Below are positions 12,731-21,929 of a DNA stretch of 64,000 nt, in pieces. Made by a program: the position numbers and the translations under genes. This stretch comes from Timema cristinae. Its lineage: Eukaryota > Arthropoda > Insecta > Phasmatodea > Timematidae. The DNA lies in NCBI GenBank assembly GCA_039000515.1, contig JBCFYV010011164.1, forward strand, positions 32,789,021 to 32,853,020, given 5' to 3'. The notes under the pieces were generated by a model that was given only the letters and a program-made list of their open reading frames with translations, was not told where the DNA came from and did not search any database. Positions within the stretch are counted from its first letter, which is position 1. Each line of letters opens with the position of its first letter.

Positions 12731-13362
12731 GGCCCCTATTAAACGGAGCAATTTGTTGCGTGTAACTAGTTTAGAGCCAGTTGACCGGTGCTTGCTGCTG
12801 CACAAATTCTTATGTGCAACTAGTTGATGCAACCATTGGTGAGCGTCATATTGAGAAAATGGAGTCGAGGAATGAGGAACTATTTCTTCTTGCCTTGCTC
12901 ATAAGAAAATAGAAGACGCAGGCCAAGAAAGCTGTTCGATATTTAAATACGAGGTTATCTTCAAGATTGGATAAGTGTCTGTACTATACGTTATTTGAAA
13001 ATCTGTAAGCAATAACACTTTTTTTTAATTACTTTCGTATATCTAAATCATCATTTGATACATTACTGACCTATATAAAATAATACTCGACACTCAAATG
13101 AGATGGAGTATCCCAGTAGAAGTTTCAGTTGCGCACGCAATTAGTTGCATAGTGTAACAGGTTACATTTAAATCAATGCCCCAGTTCGAGTACGGACAAC
13201 TAAGAATTGACCGTGTAATTTCACTGCATCGAAACTATTTGCAACTAATTGCCAACCGTGCAACTGAAGTTTCCTCGTGTAATGGCTTTCATTTAAACCA
13301 ATGCTTCTTAACATTTTCATCAACTATTTGCATGCAACATGTTGGCCCGTGTAATAGGAGCC
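12731..13362. mobile_element. Small PIF/Harbinger-like element
   Basis: Left end GGCCCCTATTAAACGGAGCA and the complement of the right end, GGCTCCTATTACACGGGCCA, are imperfect TIRs that continue for about 40 bp. Flanking triplets TCA (12728-12730) and TTA (13363-13365) fit a decayed 3-bp TWA-type target duplication, typical of PIF/Harbinger. The interior from about 12860 carries a short transposase-like relic (separate entry). Only 22 bp separates it from the preceding hAT element. Confidence 0.7.
12860..13006 (+). pseudogene. Possible Harbinger transposase N-terminus relic
   Basis: Translation from the ATG at 12860 starts MESRNEELFLLALLIRK, meets an in-frame stop, then continues KTQAKKAVRYL and LYYTLFENL. 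PIF/Harbinger transposases often begin with an acidic-hydrophobic stretch, an Arg/Lys-rich run and a Y..LF.EL motif, which this resembles. The catalytic DDE region is missing. Assignment rests mainly on its position inside TIRs of the right type. Confidence 0.4.
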
Positions 13363-13394
13363 TTATAGTCTTTATTTATAAATGTTGACCAATA

Positions 13395-13576
13395 AAAAGA
13401 TAAATATTGACTTTTGAGTCTATTATGATATAGATAGATTATTGCTGTACAAACATTTCCCCTAAGAATTTAAAGTAAAAAGAACACCAACTTTTTGAGA
13501 GACTTACTTAATTACTTAATTTATGGCATTAGGGAATTATTTCTTTTAAACCTAAGTAGTATTTCTATACAACTAA
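13395..13576. repeat. Repeat R, left half of interrupted copy
   Basis: Shares AACATTTCCCCTAAGA, then AGAGACTTACTTAATTACTT and AGTAGTATTTCTATACAACT, with 31856-32006. The copy resumes at 15412 after a transposon insertion. Confidence 0.75.
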
Positions 13577-13722
13577 AGGTGCGTTTGGAATATTCATATT
13601 TTCATGCAACATGAAGCATGCAACATGGGGCATGCAACTAGGCGCACCAGATAGGCAAGTTGGGACATGCGACTGCGCATGCCCAAATCTAGTGGTGCGC
13701 CTAACCGCAGAAAGGAGCAAGT

Positions 13723-13744
13723 GCTCCCCAAATATTTGGGGAGC
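13723..13744. repeat. Perfect 22-bp palindrome
   Basis: GCTCCCCAAAT followed by its exact reverse complement ATTTGGGGAGC. Lies in the subterminal region of the Harbinger-like element, where transposase or accessory-protein sites might be expected. Confidence 0.9.
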
Positions 13745-13871
13745 ATTTTGCAACACTCTTGGCTCACAGTCACTAGATAACTGTTAAAAGGTATCGTCGT
13801 TTCTATTCAGTCGTTGTATAGTTATGTGTAGGGGTTATTTTCCGTGACAGTCTTTGTGTTGTGTTTACCGT

Positions 13872-14360
13872 GATGAAGTGGAGTGCTTAAAAAATCATTT
13901 AATCTATAAATTACAATCAGATCCAGCCATTGTTGTGGAGGTCATCACACAACGACTATAAAAATCGCGTAAACTTAGATACGCGATACATTCACTAGTT
14001 GAAACATACGACATGGATTCTAAGGTAGTATTGAACAAAATTAAGAGCCTTCATTAATACTTTCACCGAGAATACTTAAACATTAAGAAGAAAAGTCAAA
14101 GTGGTATGTTTGTTGATGAGACTGTAACTTCACCCCACCTACTAAACAGGAGAAGGTACTTTTTTAAAAAACGAAAAGAAGTGATGGTATCTGATGCCTA
14201 TCAGTTTATGAGATCTTAGGGACACTAAGGTTGACCATTGTTCTATTTTAGGTGATTTAATAGCATCTAAACTACGAAGTTTGACTTCCTCGGTAAGACC
14301 AATTGCTCATCACAGTTTGCTATTATTAACACTGCTGGAGTTTGAAATGGAAACTGACTA
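13872..14360 (+). pseudogene. MADF-domain accessory protein relic
   Basis: From the ATG at 13872 the translation begins MKWSA, then after two in-frame stops gives LLWRSSHNDYKNRVNLDTRY (the LWD..H.DYKNR part of a MADF domain). A frameshift leads to DMDSKVVLNKIKSLH, then YFHREYLNIKKKSQSGM and a VDETVTSPHLL stretch, which fit the second half of MADF. About 14250 onward gives DLIASKLRSLTS, resembling the BESS-type C-terminal motif found after MADF domains. MADF domains bind DNA; in PIF/Harbinger elements the second gene helps transposase bind its termini. Several stops and at least one frameshift make it nonfunctional. Confidence 0.65.
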
Positions 14361-15411
14361 TCCAGTTAAGCACAGTCCAGTAGATAACAATTCGAAATCA
14401 ATGTTCACCATATACTACCTACGGCTTCAACCAGAGTGGATCTTTCACTCAGCATTCACAGAAAACGTGTTCCAAGTCATTGTCACCTCAATATCCACAA
14501 AGACCGAATTCTGTAACTCGTTGCACCGAAGATTCAAGTTTGAATTCATACCTTTATAGCGAGTATAGCTTATATGTTCAAGACTATGTATGATTCAATT
14601 TAGCACTAATTTACTTAGTTACTTCTTTTGTCATTCATGTCACACTTATTTGCTTAAAACATATTAATTTTAAACGTTAATAGTAGATTTTAATCATAGC
14701 TTACAACACAATGTTTGTTTTTCTCCAATTAAATATTTAACTATTCATTTCAAATACTAATATTTAAGTAATTAAATATTTATATAGTAGTAACAAATTA
14801 ATCTACAACTTTGTACTAGAGCCATTGCGATCTTTTCTAAACTCACCTTCACATAACCATAGAGTGCCTTGATGATGGCACTCATACTTCTGGAACTATG
14901 ATTGATATCGATGACAACGAAATTTTAAACTGGTTCATTAAATTTTGATAGCTGTCACCTGTTGCCAAAAAAGAAGACCAATAATAGTGTACTCGCTGGT
15001 ATGGCATCCCTAAATGTAGTATCTTGTTTTAAATATGTGGTTCAATCGTACTCTGCCAAATATCAAAATCACTCGGGGATACACTTGTGAAGTTCTTAAA
15101 CAATCGCCCTCTATCTAATTCGCGTACTTCTTATAGTATTCCTGCACTTAATGATCGTTATTCTAGAAACTTACTCATTCAGTACTAACCACGCTTTCGT
15201 TTCTTTTGACGCCGTAAAATGACGTTAGCTGCAGCGACGCTGACTGCAAGTACTTCCGCGAAGACATCTCTAACGCATGGAAAGAGATGCAAAAGTGTAA
15301 ACGGGTTGGATTGTATAAGGCAAGAAACAAGAGGCAAGACACACCGAAAGAGGCGTGCCTCTGCTCGTATAAGGTTGCCTGAAAGGAGACATTAGTCTAA
15401 ACGCACATTAT

Positions 15412-15985
15412 AGCGCACTAAATTATTTTAATATGTTTGCCAATATTTCAAGAACTATTGGTTTAGTAAGCTATTTTTTTAAAAAGTTTTTTATTTTTAA
15501 CAGTACTAGAATTTTGCTAAATAAAATATTTAGTATCAAATAGTTGCAGGGATATGGACATTTCTGCTTCAGTAAATTATTCTAAAAGTAATTTTATTAA
15601 GAAAATGAAAATAGCAATTTTGTTATATATGTATATGAAAATAGCCATTTTGTTTTATATGTATATGAAAATAGCCATTTTGTTTATGTATATGCTTATC
15701 TTAATCAATGCCTTGATACAAATTTTAATCAAAATCATTAGAGTTAGTTTTTAGAAAATCAATTTTTTTTCCGCTCTATAGTAAACTACTATTAATTTTA
15801 TGATTAGACAGTCATACAGACATACAGAATTGCAAAAACAATTTTTTAGGGTTCGGAGGATCATGAAAGGTCGACATCCATCAGCATCTCAAGCTAGATT
15901 GGTTGATGGTCGCATTATTTTCCTTTAGTGTTCGAAAAGTAAAAAAATATATATATATTTATTTGCGTACAGTTTGAATTTTTTT
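15412..15985. repeat. Repeat R, right half of interrupted copy
   Basis: Continues the copy broken at 13576. AGCGCACTAAATT corresponds to AGCTCACAAAATT at 32010, followed by TTGCCAATAT, TTAGTATC.AATAGTTGC, AATCAAAATCATTAGAG and TTCGAAAAGTAAAA, all shared with 32010-32424 in the same order. A CATACAGACATACAGA stretch lies at about 15813. Confidence 0.75.
15605..15691. repeat. 30-bp tandem triplication inside repeat R
   Basis: Three copies (15605-15634, 15635-15664, 15665-15691) of a unit containing ATGAAAATAGCCATTTTG. The paralogue at about 32200 has a single copy, so this is a local expansion. The methionine-rich open frame across it is a by-product. Confidence 0.8.
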
Positions 15986-16022
15986 TTAAAAAGATTGTTT
16001 CAATAAAAGATTTTTATTATAA

Positions 16023-16508
16023 ACTAGTGGACCCGACAGACGTTGTCCTGCCCGAACGTTGGCTTTTCGTTTGGGTGGCATAATTGATTTTGATAATAAA
16101 ACAAACACTATGTGATCATCACAATTACAAATTCACAATGAAATCCAGTTAGTGAATTACACAAATATTAAAAATTCAGGGTTTGTTAAGACAACATACA
16201 AAATAAAACATCTTTTCTTTCCTCAAAATCGACTATATTGGTACATTAGTACATTACAAATACTTTGTTTCACAGTAATGGAAATGCTTTCCCATTCCGT
16301 CTGTCTGTTTCTGAAACGAATAAATTTTAACTTAGAATAGGAACTGCTAGACACTTATACATACATGGTATCCATTATTAAAAATAATAATATATGGAAT
16401 CGTGATCTCAACAATTTTTGGAATTTCGCCCACAACTCCACAAATATCAGCTGTATCGAAAAAAATTGCGAAGCTTGCTTACAAATTTGTATGCCGGGTA
16501 CAGCTAAT
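16023..16508. mobile_element. Inverted-repeat element, class unknown
   Basis: The left end ACTAGTGGACCCGACAGAC and the complement of the right end, ATTAGCTGTACCCGGCATAC, align at about 14 of 19 positions with one gap. The interior has no transposase. I see no clear target duplication. Its CTAG-type ends and position beside the Helitron relic could mean it belongs to a Helitron-related or MITE family. Confidence 0.45.
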
Positions 16509-16834
16509 TGTACTTTATTGACGTACCATCAAATATGACAAATGTCAAATTACTTTTTAATTGTTTCTATTTTCATAGTGCAAAACATATACTGTTTTGG
16601 GCCTAGAACCTTTACGGGCTTAAGCAGAACAACTTACCTATATACGTACCATCTAAATAGTATATACTTGTTGTACGAAGTACATACTATTTCGATGATA
16701 CGTACAGTCAGCTGCATAGAAACCTCACCCCCTCTTATACCTAAGGTTGTGATGATATAAAAACGGTCCGACAAAATCAATAAAGTTAGTTTTGTTTTTA
16801 TCTTAATGCGAGTTGATGAACAATGTTTTTCGTA
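16509..16834. other. Stretch between element and Helitron relic, nothing assigned
   Basis: AT-rich. It may hold further decayed Helitron sequence that I could not read. Confidence 0.4.
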
Positions 16835-17900
16835 TAATCCCTGAGGTGTATAAATGAACAGATTGATGTGTAATCTAGTTAATCAACGATATTAATTTTT
16901 GTTTGAAGACACGTGCAGTGATATCATGGCGATGCATTGCTGTTTGACTTGGCAATAACCAAATTTTAGTTTAATCTCAGTTAGGATAGCACGTAAATGT
17001 AATTAACAAATCTAGTCGTACGCACGCGCGCACGAAAGTCATGGCATCTTGAATGTATTCTTGCATATGACGCGGCTACCAATATATGATGATGAAAGAA
17101 TATATGCTACTAGTGGTTCCATCAACGTTACCGACGTTACCGACAATAGGATCACGCAAATGAATGTACTCCTCAGAACGCAGCTTCGCTTGATTATACT
17201 TGAAGTACCGTAATCGCTCGCTTTCAATTTTCGGATTCATATCAACGATGTATTGATGAAACAGCTGGAGGCATCAGAGAATGTTGTTGTCCTCATTGGC
17301 ACGAATCATCAACCGATATGCGTAGAAGTTCATCGCGCTCACTTTCTTGTTGGTTTCTGCACCAGAAAAGTAAAAATATAAATAAGACAAAAAGAAATTA
17401 ATCTTACAGAAAAAGAAAAAGTAAATAATATCACTGGATTTATTTGTTTGATGTTAAAATGATATCCATCTTCTCCTTCCCAAAATATCAACGGATATTG
17501 CAAAGCGTCGTAAGAACGATGACTGTCTTGAATTGTGTGAACCGTGTTATCTCTGTGTTGGATCCATAAATCTCGACGTTCATATGCGTCGCCAACCATA
17601 AAAACTGCAACTTCATTAACGGTGTGTGAATTGTATCGGCCCGCATGCTCTCCAAATGGTACTTTGTCTGCTTTATTGACGATCATGTAGTTGTCGTTTT
17701 GCAGTCTGTTTGAAACGGTATAAAACAACTGGACCAACTGGTTGTGATTTCGCTAAATCGGTTCCAAAGTCACCACAATTTCTCGCTCCTCCATCTGCTC
17801 GATGTGGTTGTACTGGCAGCGTGCGTTTATTTGTTGCTTCTCATCGCCCATGAAGTAGATTTGCAAGAATTTTGGATCGGCATCAGGCATTGAGATTAAA
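16835..17900 (-). pseudogene. Helitron Rep/helicase protein relic (Helitron_like_N and start of Rep)
   Basis: Read from 17892 downward, the minus strand gives MPDADPKFLQIYFMGD, then RCQYNHIEQMEEREIVV. It continues LVQLFYTVSNRLQNDNYMIV, NEVAVFMVGDAYERRDL and HRSYDALQYPLIFWEGEDGY, then (new frame) KKVSAMNFYAYRLMIRANED, LFHQYIVDMNPKIESERL, QAKLRSEEYIHLRDPIV, LLITFTCYPN and AMHRHDITARVFKQKLISLI. This is the order seen in the N-terminal domain of animal Helitron rolling-circle transposases, including the ITFTCNP hallmark. Breaks: in-frame TAG at 17753-17755, a low-complexity insertion with frameshift at about 17350-17430, a stop after ANEDNNIL near 17278, and further stops and a frameshift below 17040. 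The sequence stops before the catalytic HUH motif and has no helicase, so it cannot transpose. Confidence 0.9.
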
Positions 17901-18328
17901 GAAACTAGTTAGGTCTGATTGATTATGTTTAAATAAGCTATCTTTATTATAGTGTAACTTACTTTGTTTGCTTAGCATAGTTTGATTTTGCTGATCCACC
18001 TTGTTCTTATATAGCTTGTATTCATATTAAAATAAATGTAGGTGGCGTCCTTAAGATGTGCACGGGCATTCAGCTCCAATTTGTAGGGTATACATGTTTC
18101 TGAGGTTTTTTCCTAGCTTGCTCTAGTTTCTTTTACTATATTTGGGATGCCCAATTGGGCCACTACCCAGCCATGTTCATACGAACACATATTAAGCAGA
18201 CGTAGCCTTGGTCTCAGCGTTCGTAAGTTGGACTCACGAGCGAACAGAGTATGAAAACTCGTTTGTAAATCGACTAGCAGTGTTGTAGCTATACTATAGT
18301 GGTTTATCCTAGGGTTTGATGTAACTTC

Positions 18329-19080
18329 TTGAAGAGCCCTAAGCCCTACTTGATAATAGTTCACTTAGAAAGGCAAGCCCTTAGCCCTACTTGATAATAG
18401 TTCACTTAGAAAGGCAAGCCCTAAGCCCTACTTGATAATAGTTCACTTAGAAAGGCAAGCCCTAAGCCCTACTTGATAATAGTTCACTTAGAAAGGCAAG
18501 CCCTAAGCCCTACTTGACAATAGTTCACTTAGAAAGGCAAGCCCTTAGCCCTACTTGATAATAGTTCCCTTAGAAAGCCAAGCCCTAAGCCCTACTTGAT
18601 AATAGTTCACTTAGAAAGGCAAGCCCTAAGCCCTACTTGATAATAGTTCACTTAGAAAGGCAAGCCCTAAGCCCTACTTGATAATAGTTCACTTAGAGAG
18701 GGAAGCCCTTAGCCCTACTTGATAATAGTTCACTTAGAAAGGCAAGCCCTAAGCCCTACTTGATAATAGTTCACTTAGAAAGGCAAGCCCTAAGCCCTAC
18801 TTGATAATAGTTCACTTAGAAAGGCAAGCCCTAAGCCCTACTTGATAATAGTTCACTTAGAAAGGCAAGCCCTAAGCCCTACTTGATAATAGTTCACTTA
18901 GAAAGGCAAGCCCTAAGCCCTACTTGATAATAGTTCCCTTAGAAAGGCAAGCCCTTAGCCCTACTTGATAATAGTTCCCTTAGAAAGCCAAGCCCTAAGC
19001 CCTACTTGATAATAGTTCACTTAGAAAGGCAAGCCCTAAGCCCTACTTGATAATAGTTCACTTAGAGAGGGAAGCCCTAA
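18329..19080. repeat. 41-bp satellite array, ~18 copies
   Basis: Unit TAAGCCCTACTTGATAATAG followed by TTCACTTAGAAAGGCAAGCCC, total 41 bp, with few mismatches. Phase is exact: TTCACTT starts at 18360 and 18401. Variant units (TTAG start, TTCCCTT, AGCCAAG, GAGAGGG) recur in the same order. The TTCCCTT/AGCCAAG variants at 18566 and 18976 are 410 bp (10 units) apart and the GAGAGGG variants at 18696 and 19065 are 369 bp (9 units) apart, so a block of several units was copied within the array. The unit contains CCCTAAGCCCTA, reminiscent of telomeric CCCTAA but not a telomere repeat. Confidence 0.97.
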
Positions 19081-20880
19081 GTACCTAGTTGCTTGTCGTC
19101 TCTTGCCGCACCTCACGCGCTTCGTTCTGCGCTCTGAAATAACTCCTTCATAACTGTCACCCTTGTCGCCTAATACTGTTACTGTATTTTCTCTTAGCTT
19201 GAAGATAAAACCTTAAGACACCTATTTAATACAGTAGGCTAGTTCTCTAAGGAGATACATGTTGAGTATTGACTTATCTTGAAATGAATGATTTAGCTCA
19301 TTGGGCCTATTTGCCATCCAATAAATTGAAATATCGTTTGGTAGTCTATTGCTGCAAATTTTATTATATACCAGGGTACAAGATGTTTATTACTGTATCT
19401 CTAACTTTCCGCATATATACCCTTAATAATTGCAATTCCATCTATAACCTGACCCTGTGTATGAACTAATTTAATAATAAAACTATTTTGGTTTGACATG
19501 TTATTTTGGGGCTCCATATTTATAGTGTACAGCTTGTCTTTAATATGTTCCTTGTAACTTGGTCCAGCGCCACTAAAATAGCTTCGGGTTGAACATAAAT
19601 TTACAAATATCTGCTTCATAAATAATATATATCCCCTCTAAACTCAAGCATTTATATCCTAATTGCAGTTTATCGCCAGAAATGTGTGTTTTACAACCAT
19701 ACAAGTAAAGCAGAGACAAATTTAGTTGCCTCCATTGTCTTCTCACTTCAACAACTTTGATTTTTTTTAAATTGAGTATTTGTGCATTTATAAAATATCG
19801 ATAGGATTAAAATATACTTCTCTCTCCATACGTTAAAGCGAAAGCCCTGACTGGCTGAATGAATCACTCACTCATCACTAATTATCACACTTCCCACGAA
19901 GGTAGAGAGATGAAATTTGGCAAAGGTGTTCCTTATAAGCTAATTAGGAAATATAAAACGTTTCATTCCGATGTGTCGTGACTAAGGGAGTGAAATTGGG
20001 TTAGCTACCTTAATCAACAATAGTTCTCTATAAACGGTTTTTAAGCGTTTAGAGGGTAATAATCCAATAAGTTTGTTCTAATAATGCCTTTGAAAAAATA
20101 TAGCAATTATTTTTAACGCCGTAAATGCTTATAAGGGGTAGGAAAAAATGAATACAGACAATTAACAAAAATATGAAATTACGTTTTAATATGCAACACA
20201 GAGAAAAGGTAAAAATCTGTAGTTTATATTTTGCTGAATTTTGTGAGGTTTGTATTGTCTGTGTGAATGAGAGGGCCCGGCCCAGGTGGTGTATGGTGGT
20301 GGGGAATGGTGGGAGGGGGAGACCTGTCCAGCCTCACTCAGCTGATAACGCCCCAGGCAGTTGGCAAGGGGACCTGCCGAAAATGACACTCCCCATGAGA
20401 AACAATACATGATCACCTCCTCGCTGTGTATCTCGGGCAGCGAGCGCTAAGAATGCCTGCCATTAAGCTTCAAACAAAAATTCCTCATTTTCATCCAAAA
20501 ATAAATAATAACACAATATCTTGTGCGAAGAACGGAGATTTAGCTAGTTTAAAATTAATGCCTAAAAATTCCTAAGAAAACGCCTAAAAATGACTAAAAG
20601 TTACGTAAACTAAGAAAATATGATTTACAAATCCAAAACTATAAAAAATGACCAACGAACATCCTATAAAAACTACGTTCCCACAAACAGAGAGTTATAA
20701 AGTGAATTTATGTTCACATTATCATGAGATATACAAAAAAAAAATATGACATGTCATTAAAATCCGGGCCGTGGTCATCCCATTGAAAAGACCTTTCAGA
20801 CACATTATTACATTTCAATATCTCTTGATATGATTTATTATTAAATAAAATGTTTCCACTGTAAATTGTTATGTTTATTG
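19081..20880. other. Unassigned stretch with a GC-rich patch
   Basis: No gene recognised. A GC-rich patch at about 20265-20440 (GGCCCGGCCCAGGTGG and CTCGGGCAGCGAGCGC are examples) stands out but has no readable domain. Confidence 0.4.
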
Positions 20881-20881
20881 T

Positions 20882-20929
20882 CACCGCATCCAACAACCCG
20901 TTCGGATTAAACGCATATTAACTAATTAC
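20882..20929 (-). mobile_element. SINE type B (older copy), 3' tail part
   Basis: CACCGCATCCAACAACCCGT then TCGGATTAAACGCATATTAA is the complement of the SINE tail. The copy is interrupted at 20930 and resumes at 21187. Confidence 0.8.
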
Positions 20930-21186
20930 GACTTGCTTTGGTGGTCACGTGGTCTAAAGCATCACTCTCAATATAATATACTGATAATGACAAGAAGATC
21001 TAAGTTCAAATCCCGATCGTATGTGGTGAGAACTTTTCCTTTAAATTGTATTTACTTCTCTCTCCCTACGCTAATGCGGTTACACTTCCTCTAAATTCAA
21101 CCTTGATCTTCCTTAACACATTAGCGAAATTAGTACTTATGCATACATCCTGAATAGGTAGTACATAAGACACGGTGCTAAAATCA
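20930..21186 (+). mobile_element. SINE type B nested in an older SINE
   Basis: Head ACTTGCTTTGGTGGTCACGT, B-box-like AAGTTCAAATCCCGATC, tail TCCTGAATAGGTAGTACATA then AGACACGGTGCTAAA. Flanks AACTAATTAC (20920-20929) and AACTGATTGG (21187-21196) agree at 7 of 10 positions and join the two halves of the host SINE in correct order. Confidence 0.8.
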
Positions 21187-21345
21187 AACTGATTGGATAA
21201 TGTGTTAAGGATGAAGAAAGTTGAATTCATAGTTTAAGTGCACCCGAATTTACGTGGAGGAGAAAAGGGGAAAGCATTTAATTACATCCGATCTGGGTTC
21301 AAACTATGTAATCTCCATCTTACTAGATGAGCTTGACGTCCATGT
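21187..21345 (-). mobile_element. SINE type B (older copy), body and head part
   Basis: ATAATGTGTTAAGGATGAAG, then GTGCACCCGAATTTACGTGG, continues the minus-strand SINE broken at 20929. It reaches a degraded B-box complement near 21295 and a decayed head. Confidence 0.75.
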
Positions 21346-21929
21346 TCCCATCAATGTGTGTTATTTTCAATAAATTAAAGAAAAATTGACTACGCAGAAA
21401 CAATCAGGACAGTTTACCAATATGTACAGTACAAAGCAAACAAAGCAGGACAATTTCAAGGAAATGCCTAGGGTTGCGTTTAATAAGAAAATATTTAGTC
21501 TTGTTAATATTTTAGTATTCTCAAGACTCAAGAATGGAATGTAATATTTAAAATTCAGAAAAAAGTTAATGTAGGGTGTCATTTCTTTTACCCCACCCAT
21601 AATTAATTATATTTTATTCATATTATGTGGAAATGAAACTTATTTGTTGAAGCCAATCCTTTGAGGTTTTGATAAAAGTTTGTAACAAAGTTCATTTCAC
21701 CTTAGTATAATTTTTTTTTTATATTAGTATAATTAATTTCGTAGGTAGGCCTGAGTTATTTTGTTGAGATGGAGGCATTTACCGCTCCTAGCGGACAGTT
21801 AAGAACTAGGTTTTTTTTCGACCCTTTATTAAAATCAAATATTCTCTTTTAAAATCTATTTGTAAGCTCTGCACGGTCCATAACGCTATTTCTAACATTT
21901 ATTTAACCATATTATAAATATAACAACGC
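21346..21929. other. AT-rich stretch, nothing assigned
   Basis: No gene or repeat recognised. Confidence 0.45.

Larger units (their letters stand above)
13577..15408 (+). mobile_element. PIF/Harbinger-like element carrying a MADF gene relic
   Basis: This 1832-bp insertion splits a repeat R copy, and the uninterrupted sequence exists at about 32000. Ends are AGGTGCGTTTGGA and the complement of TCTAAACGCACAT, short imperfect TIRs. The target triplet TAA (13574-13576) is repeated as TAT (15409-15411), and the empty site reads TAA at 32007-32009, so the duplication is 3 bp, as in PIF/Harbinger. Inside are a 22-bp palindrome (13723-13744) and a decayed MADF-domain gene. Many PIF/Harbinger elements encode a MADF or Myb/SANT-type accessory protein beside the transposase. 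No transposase is visible, so the copy is probably deleted. Confidence 0.75.

Noticed and set aside
15554..15754. 66-codon frame with MKIAIL repeats
   Set aside because: It is the translation of a 30-bp tandem triplication in a non-coding repeat.
18113..18364. 83-codon minus-strand frame at the satellite edge
   Set aside because: Runs into satellite monomer; no independent support.
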